From: Watersipora subatra
Taxonomy: Eukaryota > Bryozoa > Gymnolaemata > Cheilostomatida > Watersiporidae
Assembly (NCBI RefSeq): GCF_963576615.1
Contig: NC_088715.1
Location: 24,642,499 to 24,706,498 of the forward strand
Length of the DNA: 64,000 bases
Direction: 5' to 3'
Part shown: positions 1 through 13,059 of the stretch, piece after piece
Layout of the letters: each line of letters opens with the position of its first letter
Numbering within the stretch: position 1 is the stretch's first letter
Translations under genes and position numbers: made by a program
Notes under the pieces: generated by a model
What the model saw: the letters and a program-made list of their open reading frames with translations, nothing else
Told to the model about the DNA's origin: nothing
Database searches by the model: none

Positions 1-512
1 TGTTTATATCGCAGCCTCTGTCCGCAATCATGTCTAACTGTACATCCACATCTATGTCGGCGTCTAATTCTAAGTCTATGTTGATACCAATGTCAATTTT
101 AATGTCTACATCAATGTTTATGATTATGCTTTTGTCCTTGTTCATGTCTGTGTCCATGTTCATTGTAATATCCACGTTTATGAGCGTCTATGTATCCACT
201 TATGTTCTTATGTCTGAGTTTATGACTTTGTCCTTGTTTAAGGCTATATCTAGTTTTATGTCTATGACAACATCTGTCTAATTCTATGTCAATGCTCATG
301 TGTATGTCTGTGCCTATGTTTGTAACCATGCGCACACTCTAATTCCCATCGATATCAATGTCTATGTCCCCATTCATGTCTACACCCGCTGCCATATCCA
401 CATCAATGCCCATTTCCCATGCTCATCCTCTTTCCATTCAGATATTCTTGGCCAAACCCTTGCCTATGCCTGTGCCCTTGCCTATGTCCATGTACAAGCA
501 CATGTACTGTAA
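1..512. repeat. Degenerate ATGTCT-type minisatellite, copy 1 (cut by window edge)
   Basis: The stretch is built from imperfect 6-bp and multiples-of-6 units such as ATGTCT, ACATCT and TCCATG. It is the left-truncated equivalent of 8226-8960 and 19490-20270. In the complete copies this repeat fills the second intron of the membrane-protein gene, just upstream of its last exon. Long Met/Ser/Thr-rich frames on the plus strand and Asp/Ile/Met-rich frames on the minus strand follow from the unit length and are not evidence of a gene. Confidence 0.85.
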
Positions 513-651
513 ATTTCTATGTCAATAATAACTTTCATGAGTTGAAACTATACATTGAATAGTATATGTTTATTTTACTCTGTACTAGTGTTAGTAAAAT
601 TATTAACTTGGGTTTATTAATAATAATATGATTTTATCATTATTATTCTAG

Positions 652-1004
652 GTTACTATTGTGTTCCAGCTGATTGTTCCGACGATAATATGGACTTTAT
701 GGGAGAAGACAAATCCGAGGAACAAAATGAAATACATAGTCAAATGCTTCTTGACAAAGAGATAACCTGTGAATATCAATTAAGAAGAGCCAAAAGAACA
801 GAGCGTCTTAATGACCAAGAAGCTGACTCTATCATTGTAAGAGTTAACACTAGTGAGGACAGCGCTGCTAGCGTCAATCCTAGCACTGACCCAGAAAGTG
901 GCTTCTTTGACATTTCAACAGCTAATTCGAGTGTGAAGAAGCCAAAATCGAATAAAAGACGACGTGGAATTCCATTATTTACTTCTTGTTTTGGTATCAA
1001 TTAA
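652..1004 (+). CDS. Last exon of membrane-protein gene, copy A (upstream exons outside the window)
   Basis: The exon starts after the acceptor ...TTATTCTAG at 650-651. It begins with two bases that complete a Gly codon, as in copies B and C, and runs to a TAA at 1002-1004. It encodes about 117 residues of a hydrophilic tail: a short Cys-containing start (YYCVPADCSDDN), an acidic region, a Ser/Thr/Asp-rich stretch, and a basic end with KKPKSNKRRR followed by FTSCFGIN. The exon is nearly identical to 9115-9467 and clearly homologous to 20407-20759. No catalytic motif or known domain is recognised. Exons 1 and 2 should lie to the left of the window, because the intronic minisatellite starts at base 1. 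The internal Met at 690 is not needed as a start. Confidence 0.6.
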
Positions 1005-2389
1005 TGTTAATGTTATTTCCCTTCTTGTTTCAATAATAAATATTAGTTTCTTCAAGAATTACTTGTTAACCCATAACTAACAGCTGCTATGAAATTGAAG
1101 TTATTTCTCTTCACTTGGTGTAACAAAATGTGTAACTAGCAAGAGTTATTGTTGCTGCTGACAGCACTGCTGCTGCATCCTCAAAAACATCCTCAGTTCT
1201 GAATCATGTTTAGTATTACTTGTCAAGTTTTAGGTTTGAAAAATCTTGTAAGAATTGCTAACTTATTTTTTCATACTTATAAGATATACCTGATACAAGT
1301 TAGTAATAAGTATCGGCTTAAAACTTGCAAAGCTTTCTAAACTATGAACATTCTTGTACAATTCAAATGGCGAGCAGACAACTTCTTAGTTTCACCGCAT
1401 GACTTCATCTGAGTTTCAGCTTATACAGCGAATTCATTTTCAGGATCTGCCATTGGCTGGTATTTTAACTTCACTTTCTCCTACTTACTTTCAAAGTGTT
1501 TGTATAAATTTCATGAAGCTGTCACTTTTTCTACAAGGATATATACGTTTGAAGGAGAAAACGTACCAACCGAGAGGGGCTAATTAGGAACAACATGGCA
1601 GTAAAGCCTTGTCAAGCTAGCATACTTGAAAGATGTATTGAAAAGAAGAATACAACCAGCTATAATAATTGTTAACACCACAAGGGAAAAAAGACAGCTT
1701 ATTTTTAGTCATTTTAATTGGATTATTAGTTGGCAAATATTATGAAAAGCTTCATCATAACTATATTCCTAGAGTTGACAACTAAAGCAGGTGCTACTGA
1801 GTCTACCATGAGTGTAGCAACTGCAATGCACATCTGAACACATAAATGAAACAAATAGTGCTGCAAAATGGAAGATAGTAACTACATCACTCCATGATTC
1901 AAGCTGCAACAAAAATACCATAATTACAAACGCGTGATTCATAAGACAAGACAAAATGAGTCAGCAAAAGGTGATGGCAAAAAATACATTCATTAATATT
2001 AGTGTTCTATCTGAAGCTAGAGAGTGAATTCAACACTTTTCACAGCTGCATGATTGAGAAGAAGTCCTTTTAAACTGACTCAAAACGAATGGTGTTTAAA
2101 ATGGTTTACATCCCTTTGTTGGCAAGAATATGTTTTCCTCCAAAACTGTTCAAGTTACACAAAACAATAATGGGTGATGGAATGGCATGATTCATAATAT
2201 AGTTATGATATACATGTATGATGCTGAGATAAAAGAAAATTCATTTGCACAAAAATGTAACCACTGCTTGCTAAATAATATCGCTATCTGGCTTCACCAA
2301 GATACCATCACCACTAGCTATAGAAATAATGACAGCGTCCCGACCCGAGAGTATAATCCAAGTCTACAGTAATATGTTATTCCTTTTTC
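1005..2389. other. Spacer between convergent genes, module copy 1
   Basis: This sequence lies between the stop of the membrane-protein gene and the stop of the antisense ABHD14 terminal exon. It is repeated at 9468-10852 and, more diverged, at 20760-22128. I see no convincing gene. A hydrophobic minus-strand frame at 1769-1954 recurs in the other copies and is discussed under findings. Confidence 0.6.
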
Positions 2390-2572
2390 TCACAGCGAGT
2401 CCAGAAACTTCCTTAGTTGCTCATGCCAAAAGCCTGGGTTGTCGAGATAGCAGGGGTGTCCAGCTTTAGGAATTACACAGAGCTGAGGACTACTGGGTAA
2501 CTTCATAAGCACTCTTTGGCTCGCATCTCCGATAGCATGGTCATTCTCTCCTTGGCCCACTAGAGCCTTCAA
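2390..2572 (-). CDS. Orphan ABHD14-type terminal exon, copy 1
   Basis: This is an intact 61-codon exon, from a TTG directly after a TAG acceptor down to a TGA stop. It encodes the C-terminal part of an ABHD14 alpha/beta hydrolase. The acid is in QGENDH and the histidine is in KAGHPCYLDNP, a signature shared with human ABHD14B. It differs from the 22129 copy by a few residues, including Val to Gly before QGEND and FWHEQLRKF at the end. No ABHD14 upstream exons accompany it, so it is either a relic of segmental duplication or an alternative 3' exon for the gene about 20 kb upstream on the minus strand. Confidence 0.6.
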   Translation of the reverse strand: MKALVGQGENDHAIGDASQRVLMKLPSSPQLCVIPKAGHPCYLDNPGFWHEQLRKFLDSL

Positions 2573-2814
2573 CTAGAGAGCAATTACTAGTGAAGATCAG
2601 TGAAACATTATTTGTCTAAATGTTTGTTGTTTATGAGTCAATTACATCAATAATTTGATTTTGCAACTAAATTAATGACGCTAAAACGAACTTTGGAACT
2701 TGGCAGATTGTTTATTACAAACTGTATTATAGATTCAGTATAAAAATTAACGGTTCCAACAGCAAATAAACTGTGATCGCTGTGGTAAGTACATTTACAT
2801 TACACACATTGATA

Positions 2815-3800
2815 AATCCTGATATCTACTGGTATATATGCTAATAAATCCCCCTTAGTCATTGTGTCTGTCTGTTAGTCTGTGTTCTCACATGTTTGTC
2901 CGATTTTGTACAAACATCACAAGCATGTGCTCCGTGACTTTCGACAAGTCATTAAAAGTATTTGGTTTAAAACTCATTGGAAGGTTTCTAAGAACCCGCC
3001 TCTTAAACATGGATTATATACTCAAAAATCACTTTTACATGCATCAAGGACAATTGCCAAGGACATGTGTTAAGGACAATTGACTTCAATGAATGTTTAC
3101 ATGAATCATTGCTGTGAAAGGAGTGTAGCAACTTGTGTTGAATATCTACTTGTATACTAAAGGCTACCTGACTGAAATGCAAAAAATCCCAGACAAACCC
3201 AGGCTTACTGCTAGTACATTATAGACATGCAGTTGTCTTTCTAGACAGAAAATAACATTCTACAACTTGCAAATTGTCACGCACTAATGTTATGATTGTA
3301 CGTGAATATTCCATCATTGTATAACAACATGATCAAATGTCTAAGATGTCTAAACTGCTTCCGCAGCATTCACAATCTATTTAAAAATATTTTTTGTTGT
3401 TTTGTAAGCAAGTAATAAACACATTGTTCTGCATCAACCTTGATTAAAAACATATTTCCAAACATTGTTTTTATTTTTTAGCTAGCATGTTTTTGGTTTT
3501 CAGGTAAATGAATTTATAGAAGCAAAGTTGCAGTTGCTACTATTAGCATGACAAAAGGAAAAAGCCTCTATGAGTAATACGCAGTTTACAAAAGAACACG
3601 AGCAGATAACTCATAACACCTACAAATTACAGTCAGGTGTTGCTATGAAACAATCTGCAGAATATGTGAGTTTCGGTTATATACACATATCCTTGGTGTG
3701 GAGCATAAATATATCCATGTATCATTAGATAGGATATCGTGAGCATTCTTTACAGTTTATATATACCCATGAATATAGAGTTACCATCTACACACAACTT
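2815..3800. repeat. Module repeat R1, copy 1
   Basis: About 1 kb derived from the ABHD14 intron upstream of the terminal exon. It recurs at about 4122-5110, 11275-12290, 15425-16440 and, older, at 23440-24170. A recognisable core is AACCCGCCTCTTAAACATGG. Short frames within it contain indels between copies and are not genes. Confidence 0.75.
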
Positions 3801-3831
3801 TAAGTCTTATTCAATCGACTGGGTAGCAACT

Positions 3832-4050
3832 CGGATGACTTCATCGGATGACTCATCCACAGATAATCCGCCGATTACGCCAGGAGCGGATCCATACCCC
3901 CTCGAATTCAACCCCCTACTCTACACCACAATTTCCCCCCAAACCCCAACATCTCATTCAACTCCACGCAATTCAATCTACACCCCTAGCCAATTTAATT
4001 CGCAACCCCCTTTTTCTATCCCCCCGCTGGATCCGTCACTTTTTTGTGTA
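3832..4050. other. C-rich, G-poor island of unknown origin
   Basis: Inside an otherwise AT-rich module, the plus strand turns strongly C-rich, with runs of C5 to C6, and is bounded by two GGATCC sites near 3888 and 4029. The other copies of R1 continue without it at this point, so it is an insertion. One frame is Pro/Ser/Thr-rich, but there is no start, splice context or recognised domain that makes it a gene. Confidence 0.5.
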
Positions 4051-4072
4051 GATCTGCTCTCTACATACTACT

Positions 4073-4126
4073 CTTGCATCTCCAATAACCTGGTCATTCT
4101 CTTCTTGGACCATTAGAGTATCACTA
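4073..4126 (-). pseudogene. Decayed remnant of a fifth ABHD14 terminal exon
   Basis: The segment from CTTGCATCTCC to ATCACTAG aligns to the start of the orphan terminal exons (the codons before and through QGENDH, plus the splice acceptor). It has many substitutions, and everything downstream on the minus strand is lost. It sits directly next to an R1 copy, as the intact exons do, so it marks a fifth module. Confidence 0.5.
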
Positions 4127-5110
4127 GTATCTATGCTAATAAATTCCACTTAATCTATGTGTCTGTCTGTTAGTCTGTGTGCCCACTCTCACATGTTTGT
4201 CTGATTTTGTACAAACTTCACAAGCACGTGCTCCGTGACTTTCACCGAGTCACTAAAAAAATTGGTTTTAAAACTCATTGGAAGGTTTCTAAGAACCCGC
4301 CTCTGAAACATGGATTATATACTCAAAAATCACTTTTACATGCATCAAGGACAATTGCTAAGGACATGTGTTAAGGACAACTTCAATGAATGTGTACATG
4401 GATTATTGCTCTGAAAGCAGTGTAGCAATTTGTGTTGAATATCTACTTGTATTTTTAAGGCTATCCGATAGAAAATGCAAGAAATTTTAGACAAACCCAG
4501 GCTTGCTGCTAGTACATTATAGACATGCAGTTGTCTTTCTAGACAGAATATAACATTCTACCACTTGTACATTGCCACGCACTGATGTTATGATAGTCTG
4601 TGAATATTCTAGCGTTGTATAACAACATGGTCAAGTATCTAAGATGTTGTCTAAATTGCTTCTGCAGCAGTCACAATCTATTTAAAAATAAAGTTTTGTT
4701 GTTCTGTAAACAAGTAATAAACACATTGTTCTGCATCAAACACAATTAAAAACATATTTACAAATATTGTTTTTATTTTTTAGTTAGCGTGTTTTTGGTT
4801 TTCAGGTAAATAAATTTATAGAAGCAAAGTTGCAGTTGCTACTATTAGCATGACAAAAGAAAAAAGCCTCTATAAGTAATACGCAGTTTGCAAAAGAACA
4901 CGAGCAGATAACTCATAACACCTACAAATTACACTAGGGTGTTGCTATGAAACAATCGGCAGAATATGTGAGTTTCTGTTATATACACATATCCTCGGTG
5001 AGTAGCATAAGTATAACCATGTCATTAGATAGGATATCGTGATCATTCTTTACAGTTTATATATACCCATGAACATAGAGTTACCATCTACACACAACCT
5101 TAAGTGTTAT
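4122..5110. repeat. Module repeat R1, copy 2
   Basis: Tandem copy of 2815-3800, offset by about 1.3 kb. Its sequence is closer to the copy at 15425-16440 than to its neighbour: both share the AAACACAATTAAAAACATATT and TAGTTAGCGTG variants. This suggests a separate duplication history. Confidence 0.7.
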
Positions 5111-6871
<1,761 letters not shown>

Positions 6872-6904
6872 CATACGACAAGCGAGGTGTGTTCGTTCAA
6901 AGCT

Positions 6905-9467
6905 ATGACAGATATTCTTTTCTGCCTTTTTCTCTTCGCATTATTCATGCCTATTTTTATCATTACTATGGTGGCCAGTGTGATTGGGCAACTTATTTTA
7001 CTCGGAATCGTCTGCTCTCCCATACTAATCCTGCTGAGGTGAGTAGAGCATTACTAGAGCTTATGCTGGTTGACTTTGTTAGTAAATATTTTGATATAGC
7101 TCAAGTTTTTACAGAAGAATGTAGATTGTAGTTGACCAACTGCAGTACTGTGTGTATCTTATAGGACCCGAGGCTATTTTTTCATTTTTCCTTTATGTGC
7201 AAAAAACAATGAGTACACAACCTAATATTCCTATCAGCGTAATGAGCAAAACGGTATATTCTAGAATAGCAAACACTTCTGTAACAGCTCTGATATAATA
7301 TTGCATAATAATTTATAAATCTATCATTCACTACATCATTGATGTCATCATACAGGAAGTTTATATTAAGTTATTCTTATCTGATTAAATATATCAGCAG
7401 TTTGAGGGTAACATTAGCCATGTCCAATTTGATGAAATATTGAAATTGATCATAGGTGTGCTTGTGATGTCTTATTTACAGATATAATTATTCTGCTTGT
7501 TAGTTGGTTAGTTTATAAGTTTAGATGGTTAACAACCTACTGAATATGTAACTTCAATTGTACCGACATAAAAGAAAATGTCTGCCTACATATTGGTACC
7601 CAGCATAGGCAAAGCTTTTTTATGAAATCATTTCCGTGATGTCATATCAAAAGGTCATCATGCGCTAAAATATTAGTTATATCTGTTATAAGAAAGTAAG
7701 TGCTAACTTTTCGGTTAAGAAATTAGTAGTATACTGGTTAAGTAACAATGAAATGATAATTTTTAAATAAATTATAAATGGGATATTGTCAAAACAAAGA
7801 GAAGACAACATCTATTTTTTTCCATAGCTAAAATAGCCAGTATAGTTGTGACAATGACCAATTATTTTTAATGTTATTTAGATACAGTTATGATCAGGAA
7901 AAGGAGATTAGACTTTTCAAAAGACAACTCAATTTGCATCAAGTAGTGTTTCCATCCCCTCTACAAACTACAAGGTTCGTGCCTTCATTACCTCCTATTA
8001 AAGAGGTCGAAGAGTTTGAAGAGGTCAAGGAAACCATGCAGTTTGAAAGGAGTGACAATGCTGAATGTAAAGGTGAGAGATATAAAATTGAAATTTAAAT
8101 AGAGTAAATAAAAACAGTCTTAGAAAGAAGCAAAGCCAAGTTTTGCCAACGTTTGGTTTAAATCTGGGAGATTTAAACCTTCACCTAGAGTACTGCTAGA
8201 GTGCAAGTGCTTTTATAAGGCTCTAGTGATCTATCTTTCCGTATTCATATCATCCTTGCTTCTGTTGTTCATGTCTCTGTTTATGCCCGTTACCATGTCC
8301 ACCTCCATGTCAACATTCACATCTACGCTTATGTCTAGTTTTCTATCTACGTTTAAATCTATTTCTACCAATACATCCACAGATAGTTCCATGTCAATGT
8401 CTACATCTGGTTTTATGTGTATGTCCATATCCACTTCCATCTTTACATCTATGTCCATGTGTTTATTTATGCCCATATCTATGTTGTCAACAAGGTCTAC
8501 ATCTACATCTATGGCTATGTATATGTCCCTGTTTATATCGCAGCCTTTGTCCGCAATCATGTCTAAATGTACATCCACATCTATGTCGGCGTCTAATTCT
8601 AAGTCTATGTTGATATCAATGTCAATTTTCATGTCTACATCAATGTTTATGATTATGCTTTTGTTCTTGTTCATGTCTGTGTCCATGTTCATTGTAATAT
8701 CCACTTTTATGAGCGTCTATGTATCCACGTATGTTCTTATGTCTGAGTTTATGACTTTGTCCTTGTTTAAGGCTATATCTAGTTTCATGTCTATGACAAC
8801 ATCTGTCTAATTCTATGTCAATGCTCATGTGTATGTCTGTGCCTATGTTTGCTGCCATATCCACTTCAATGCCCATTTCCCATGCTCATCCTATTTCCAT
8901 TCAGATATTCTTGGCCAAACCCTTGCCTATGCCTGTGCCCTTGCCTATGTCCATGTACAAGCACATGTACTGTAAATTTCTATGTCAATAATAACTTTCA
9001 TGAGTTAAAACTATACATTGAATAGTATATGTTTATCTTACTCTGTACTATTGTTAGTAAAATTATTAACTTGGGTTTATTAATAATAATATGATTTTAT
9101 CATTATTATTCTAGGTTACTATTGTGTTACAGTTGGTTGTTCCGGCGATAATATGGACTTTATGGGAGAAGAAAAATCCGAGGAACAAAATGGAATACAT
9201 AGTAAAATGCTTCTTGACAAAGAGATAACCTGTGAATATCAATTAAGAAGAGCCAAAAGAACAGAGCGTCTTAATGACCAAGAAGCTGACTCTATCAGTG
9301 TAAGAGTTAACACCACTGAGGACAGCGCTGCTAGCGTCAATCCTAGCACTGACCCAGAAAATGGCGTCTTTGACATTTCAACAGCTAATTCGAGTGTGAA
9401 GAAGCCAAAATCGAATAAAAAACGACGTGGAATTCCATTATTTACTTCTTGTTTTGGTATCAATTAA
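6905..9467 (+). CDS. Small unrecognised membrane protein, copy B (complete, three exons)
   Basis: The exons are 6905-7038, 7882-8072 and 9115-9467. Donors are GAG|GTGAGT and AAAG|GTGAGA, and acceptors are TTTAG and TTCTAG. The phases fit exactly (2, then 1), giving 225 codons plus a TAA stop. Residues about 4-44 are almost wholly hydrophobic (DILFCLFLFALFMPIFIITM onward), enough for one long or two short membrane helices. The rest is hydrophilic: FKRQ, an acidic stretch with EVEEFEEVKE, a Cys pair, a Ser/Thr/Asp-rich region, and a basic tail with KSNKKRR. The start is the first in-frame ATG after a stop at 6869-6871. That stop is also a possible splice acceptor (TTCTAG), so the ATG could be internal to a longer protein whose other exons I do not see. 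No known family is recognised; a receptor or transporter C-terminus is possible but unproven. Confidence 0.55.
8226..8960. repeat. Degenerate ATGTCT-type minisatellite, copy 2 (intron 2 of copy B)
   Basis: The repeat lies wholly between the donor at 8072 and the acceptor at 9113-9114. Relative to copies 1 and 3 it lacks about 65 bp near 8850. Long frames exist on both strands because the units are multiples of three without stops. Splicing removes the repeat. Confidence 0.85.
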
Positions 9468-10852
9468 TGTTAATGTTATTTCCCTTCTTGTTTCAATAAT
9501 AAATATTAGTTTCTTCAAGAATTACTTGTTAACCCATAACTAACAGCTGCTATAAAATTGAAGTTATTTCTCTTCACTTGGTGTAACAAAATGTGTAACT
9601 AGCAAGAGTTATTGTTGCTGCTGACAGCACTGCTGCTGCATCCTCAAAAACATCCTCAGTTCTGAATCATGTTCAGTATTACTTGTCAAGTTTTAGGTTT
9701 GAAAAATTTTGAAAGAAGTTGCTAACTTATTTTTTCATACTTATGAGATATACCTGATACAAGTTAGTAATAAGTATCGGCTTAAAACTGGCGAAGCTTT
9801 CTAAACTATGAACATTCTTGTACAATTCAAATGGCGAGCAGACAACTTCTTAGTTTCACCGCATGACTTCATCTGAGTTCTAGCTTATACAGCGAATTCA
9901 TTTTCAGGATCTGCCATTGGCTGGTACTTTAACTTCACTTTCTCCTACTTACTTTCAGAGTGTTTGTATAAATTTCATGAAGCTGTCACTTTTTCTACAA
10001 GGATATATACGTTTGAAGGAGAAAACGTACCAACCGAGAGGGGCTAATTAGGAACAACATGGCAGTAAAGCCTTGTCAAGCTAGCATACTTGAAAGATGT
10101 ATTGAAAAGAAGAATACAACCAGCTAGAATAATTGTTAACACCACAAGGGAAAAAAGACAGCTTATTTTTAGTCATTTTAATTGGATTATTAACTGGCAA
10201 ATATTATGAAAAGCTGCATCATAACGGTATTCCTAGAGTTGACAACTAAAGCAGGTGCTACTGAGTCTACCATGAGTGTAGCGACTGCAATGCACATCTG
10301 AACACATAAATGAAACAAATAGTGCTGCAAAATGGAAGATAGTAACTACATCACTCCATGATTCAAGCTGCAACAAAAATACCATAATTACAAACGCATG
10401 ATTCATAAGACAAGACAAAATGAGTCAGCAAAAGGTGATGGCAAAAAATACATTCATTAATATTAGTGTTCTATCTGAAGCTGGAGAGTGAATTCAACAC
10501 TTTTCACAGCTGCATGATTGAGAAGAAGTCCTTTTAAACTGACTCAAAACGAATGGTGTTAAAAATGGTTTGCATCCCTTTGTTGGCAAGAATATGTTTT
10601 CCTCCAAAACTGTTCAAGTTACACAAAACAATAATGGGTGATGAAATGGCATGATTCATAATATAGTTATGATATACATGTATGATGCTGAGATAAAAAA
10701 AATTCATCTGGACAAAAATTTAACCACTGCTTGCTAAATAATATCGCTATCTGGTTTCACCAAGAGACCATCACCACTAGCTATAGAAATAATGACAGCG
10801 TCCCGACCCGAGAGTATAATCCAAGTCTACAGTAATATGTAATTCCTTTTTC

Positions 10853-11035
10853 TCACAGCGAGTCCAGAAACTTCCTTAGTTGCTCATGCCAAAAGCCTGG
10901 GTTGTCGAGATAGCAGGGGTGTCCAGCTTTAGGAATTACACAGAGCTGAGGACTACTGGGTAACTTCATAAGCACTCTTTGGCTCGCATCTCCGATAGCA
11001 TGGTCATTCTCTCCTTGAACCACCAGAGCCTTCAA
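10853..11035 (-). CDS. Orphan ABHD14-type terminal exon, copy 2
   Basis: Intact 61-codon exon with acceptor TAG, first codon TTG and stop TGA. The QGENDH acid and the AGHPCYLDNP histidine motif are preserved. It is closest to the 2390 copy (both have the NPGFWHEQLRKF variant). It has no attached upstream ABHD14 exons. Preservation of frame and splice acceptor fits a young duplicate or use as an alternative last exon. Confidence 0.6.
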   Translation of the reverse strand: MKALVVQGENDHAIGDASQRVLMKLPSSPQLCVIPKAGHPCYLDNPGFWHEQLRKFLDSL

Positions 11036-11274
11036 CTAGAGAGCAATTACTAGTGAAGATCAGTGAAACAATATTTGTCTAAATGTTTGTTGTTTATGAG
11101 TCAATTACATCAATAATTTGATTTTGCAACTAAATTAATGACGCTAAAACGAACTTTGAAACTTGGCAGATTGTTTATTACGAACTGTATTATAGATTCA
11201 GTATAAAAATTAAGGTTTTCAACAGCAAATAAACTGTGATCGCTGTGGTAAGTACATTTACATTACACACATTG

Positions 11275-12290
11275 ATAAATCCTGATATCTACTGGTATCT
11301 ATGCTAATAAATCCCCCTTAGTCATTGTGTCTGTCTGTTAGTCTGTGTCCCCATTCTCACATGTTTGTCTGATTTTGTACAGACTTCACAAGCATATGCT
11401 CCGTGACTTTCACCAAGTCACTAAAAATGTTTGGTATTAAAACTCATTGGAAGGTTTCTAAGAACCCGCCTCTTAAACATGGATTATATACTCAAAAATC
11501 ACTTTTACATGCATCAAAGACAATTGCCAAGGACATGTGTTAAGGACAATTGACTTCAATGAATGTGTACATGCTGTGAAAGGAGTGTAGCAACTTGTGT
11601 TGAATATCTACTTGTATACTGAAGGCTACCTGACTGAAATGCAAGAAATCTCAGACAAACCCTGGCTTGCTGCTTAGACATGCAGTTGTCTTTCTAGACA
11701 ATATAACATTCCACTACTTGCAAATTGTCACGCACTAATTTTATGATTGTACGTGAATATTCCATCATTGTATAACAACATGATCAAATGTCTAAGATGT
11801 TGTCTAAATTGCTTCTGCAGCATACACAATCTATTTAAAAATAACTTTGTTGTTTCATAAACAAGTAATAAACACATTGTTCTGCATCAAGCTTGATTAA
11901 AACATATTTACAAATATTTTTTTTATTTTTTAGCTAGTGTGTTTTTGGTTTTCAGGTAAATGAATTTATAGAAGCAAAGTTGCAGTTGCTACTATTAGCA
12001 TGACAAAAGGAAAAAGCCTCTATGAGTAATACGCAGTTTAAAAAAGAACACGAGCAGATAAGTCATAACACCTACAAATTACAGTCGGGTGTTGCTATGA
12101 AACAATCTGCAGAATATGTGAGTTTCTGTTATATACACATATCCTTGGTGTGGATCATAAATATATCCATGTATCATTAGATAGGATATCATGGGCATTC
12201 TTTACAGTTTATATATACCCATGAACATAGAGTTGCCATCTACACACAACCTTAAGTGTTATTCAATTGACTAGGTAGCAACTCTATGGA
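11275..12290. repeat. Module repeat R1, copy 3
   Basis: Copy of the ABHD14 intronic repeat next to the 10853 exon. It is closest to the copy at 2815-3800. Confidence 0.75.
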
Positions 12291-13059
12291 TTAGTTGCAA
12301 ATAAATGAAAGAAAAGCTCTTTCAGTATTCACCAACAATGTCTGCCCTGCAGATATCATAGCCTTTAAACATTAATTACTCACAAAGACATTTCTACAGC
12401 TTCTAATGATACACGCGCTGATCCACTGCCAGCAAGGTCTCTCTAACACTATCATCGTGCTCTAGATTACTGTTTCTTACAATAGCCTAGAGCACTATCA
12501 TTCTAATCTAAGCCACTGCAAATCTTTTCTGGTTTTGGAAATACGATTGGAATCCCAGGAGATTCTAAAAGCACTTGGCTGAAACTTGACTTAAAAAGCA
12601 AGATTTTAAATTTAATTATATTATGATGACATGAATGAACACCAACTACTCTATATCAAACTAGTTTGATTTAGCTTTCGAGAAATTAAAATTAGCCTCA
12701 TTGAGAGAAATAAATAGGCATGAACTTTATTTCCACTACTCACAGCAATTTAAACTGTGAGAGGTTATAAAATAAGCAGCAAGGAATTTTTAATGAGTTC
12801 TGAAAATGCAGGAACATGAAATATTTTCTTGAAATCTTTACTATATTAAGATTGTTGCTCATCTATCTGTCTGAAGACATGGGTGAGGGTTGAGAAAAAG
12901 ATTGCATTATGCAGGATTAGAACTTCTTTAGGCTAGAATACTTGTACCCTATACTTACATGTATTGGTTCATGAAACAAAAGTTTGTAACTGATTTGCCT
13001 TGTTTGCACAATTATTGTAATACATTAGTAGTCATTACTGTTGTTGATAACTTTTGCAG

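Noticed and set aside
8231..8704. Minus-strand frame of Asp/Ile/Met repeats
   Set aside because: It is the complement of the intronic minisatellite. The length comes from the stop-free repeat unit, and there is no splice or start context.
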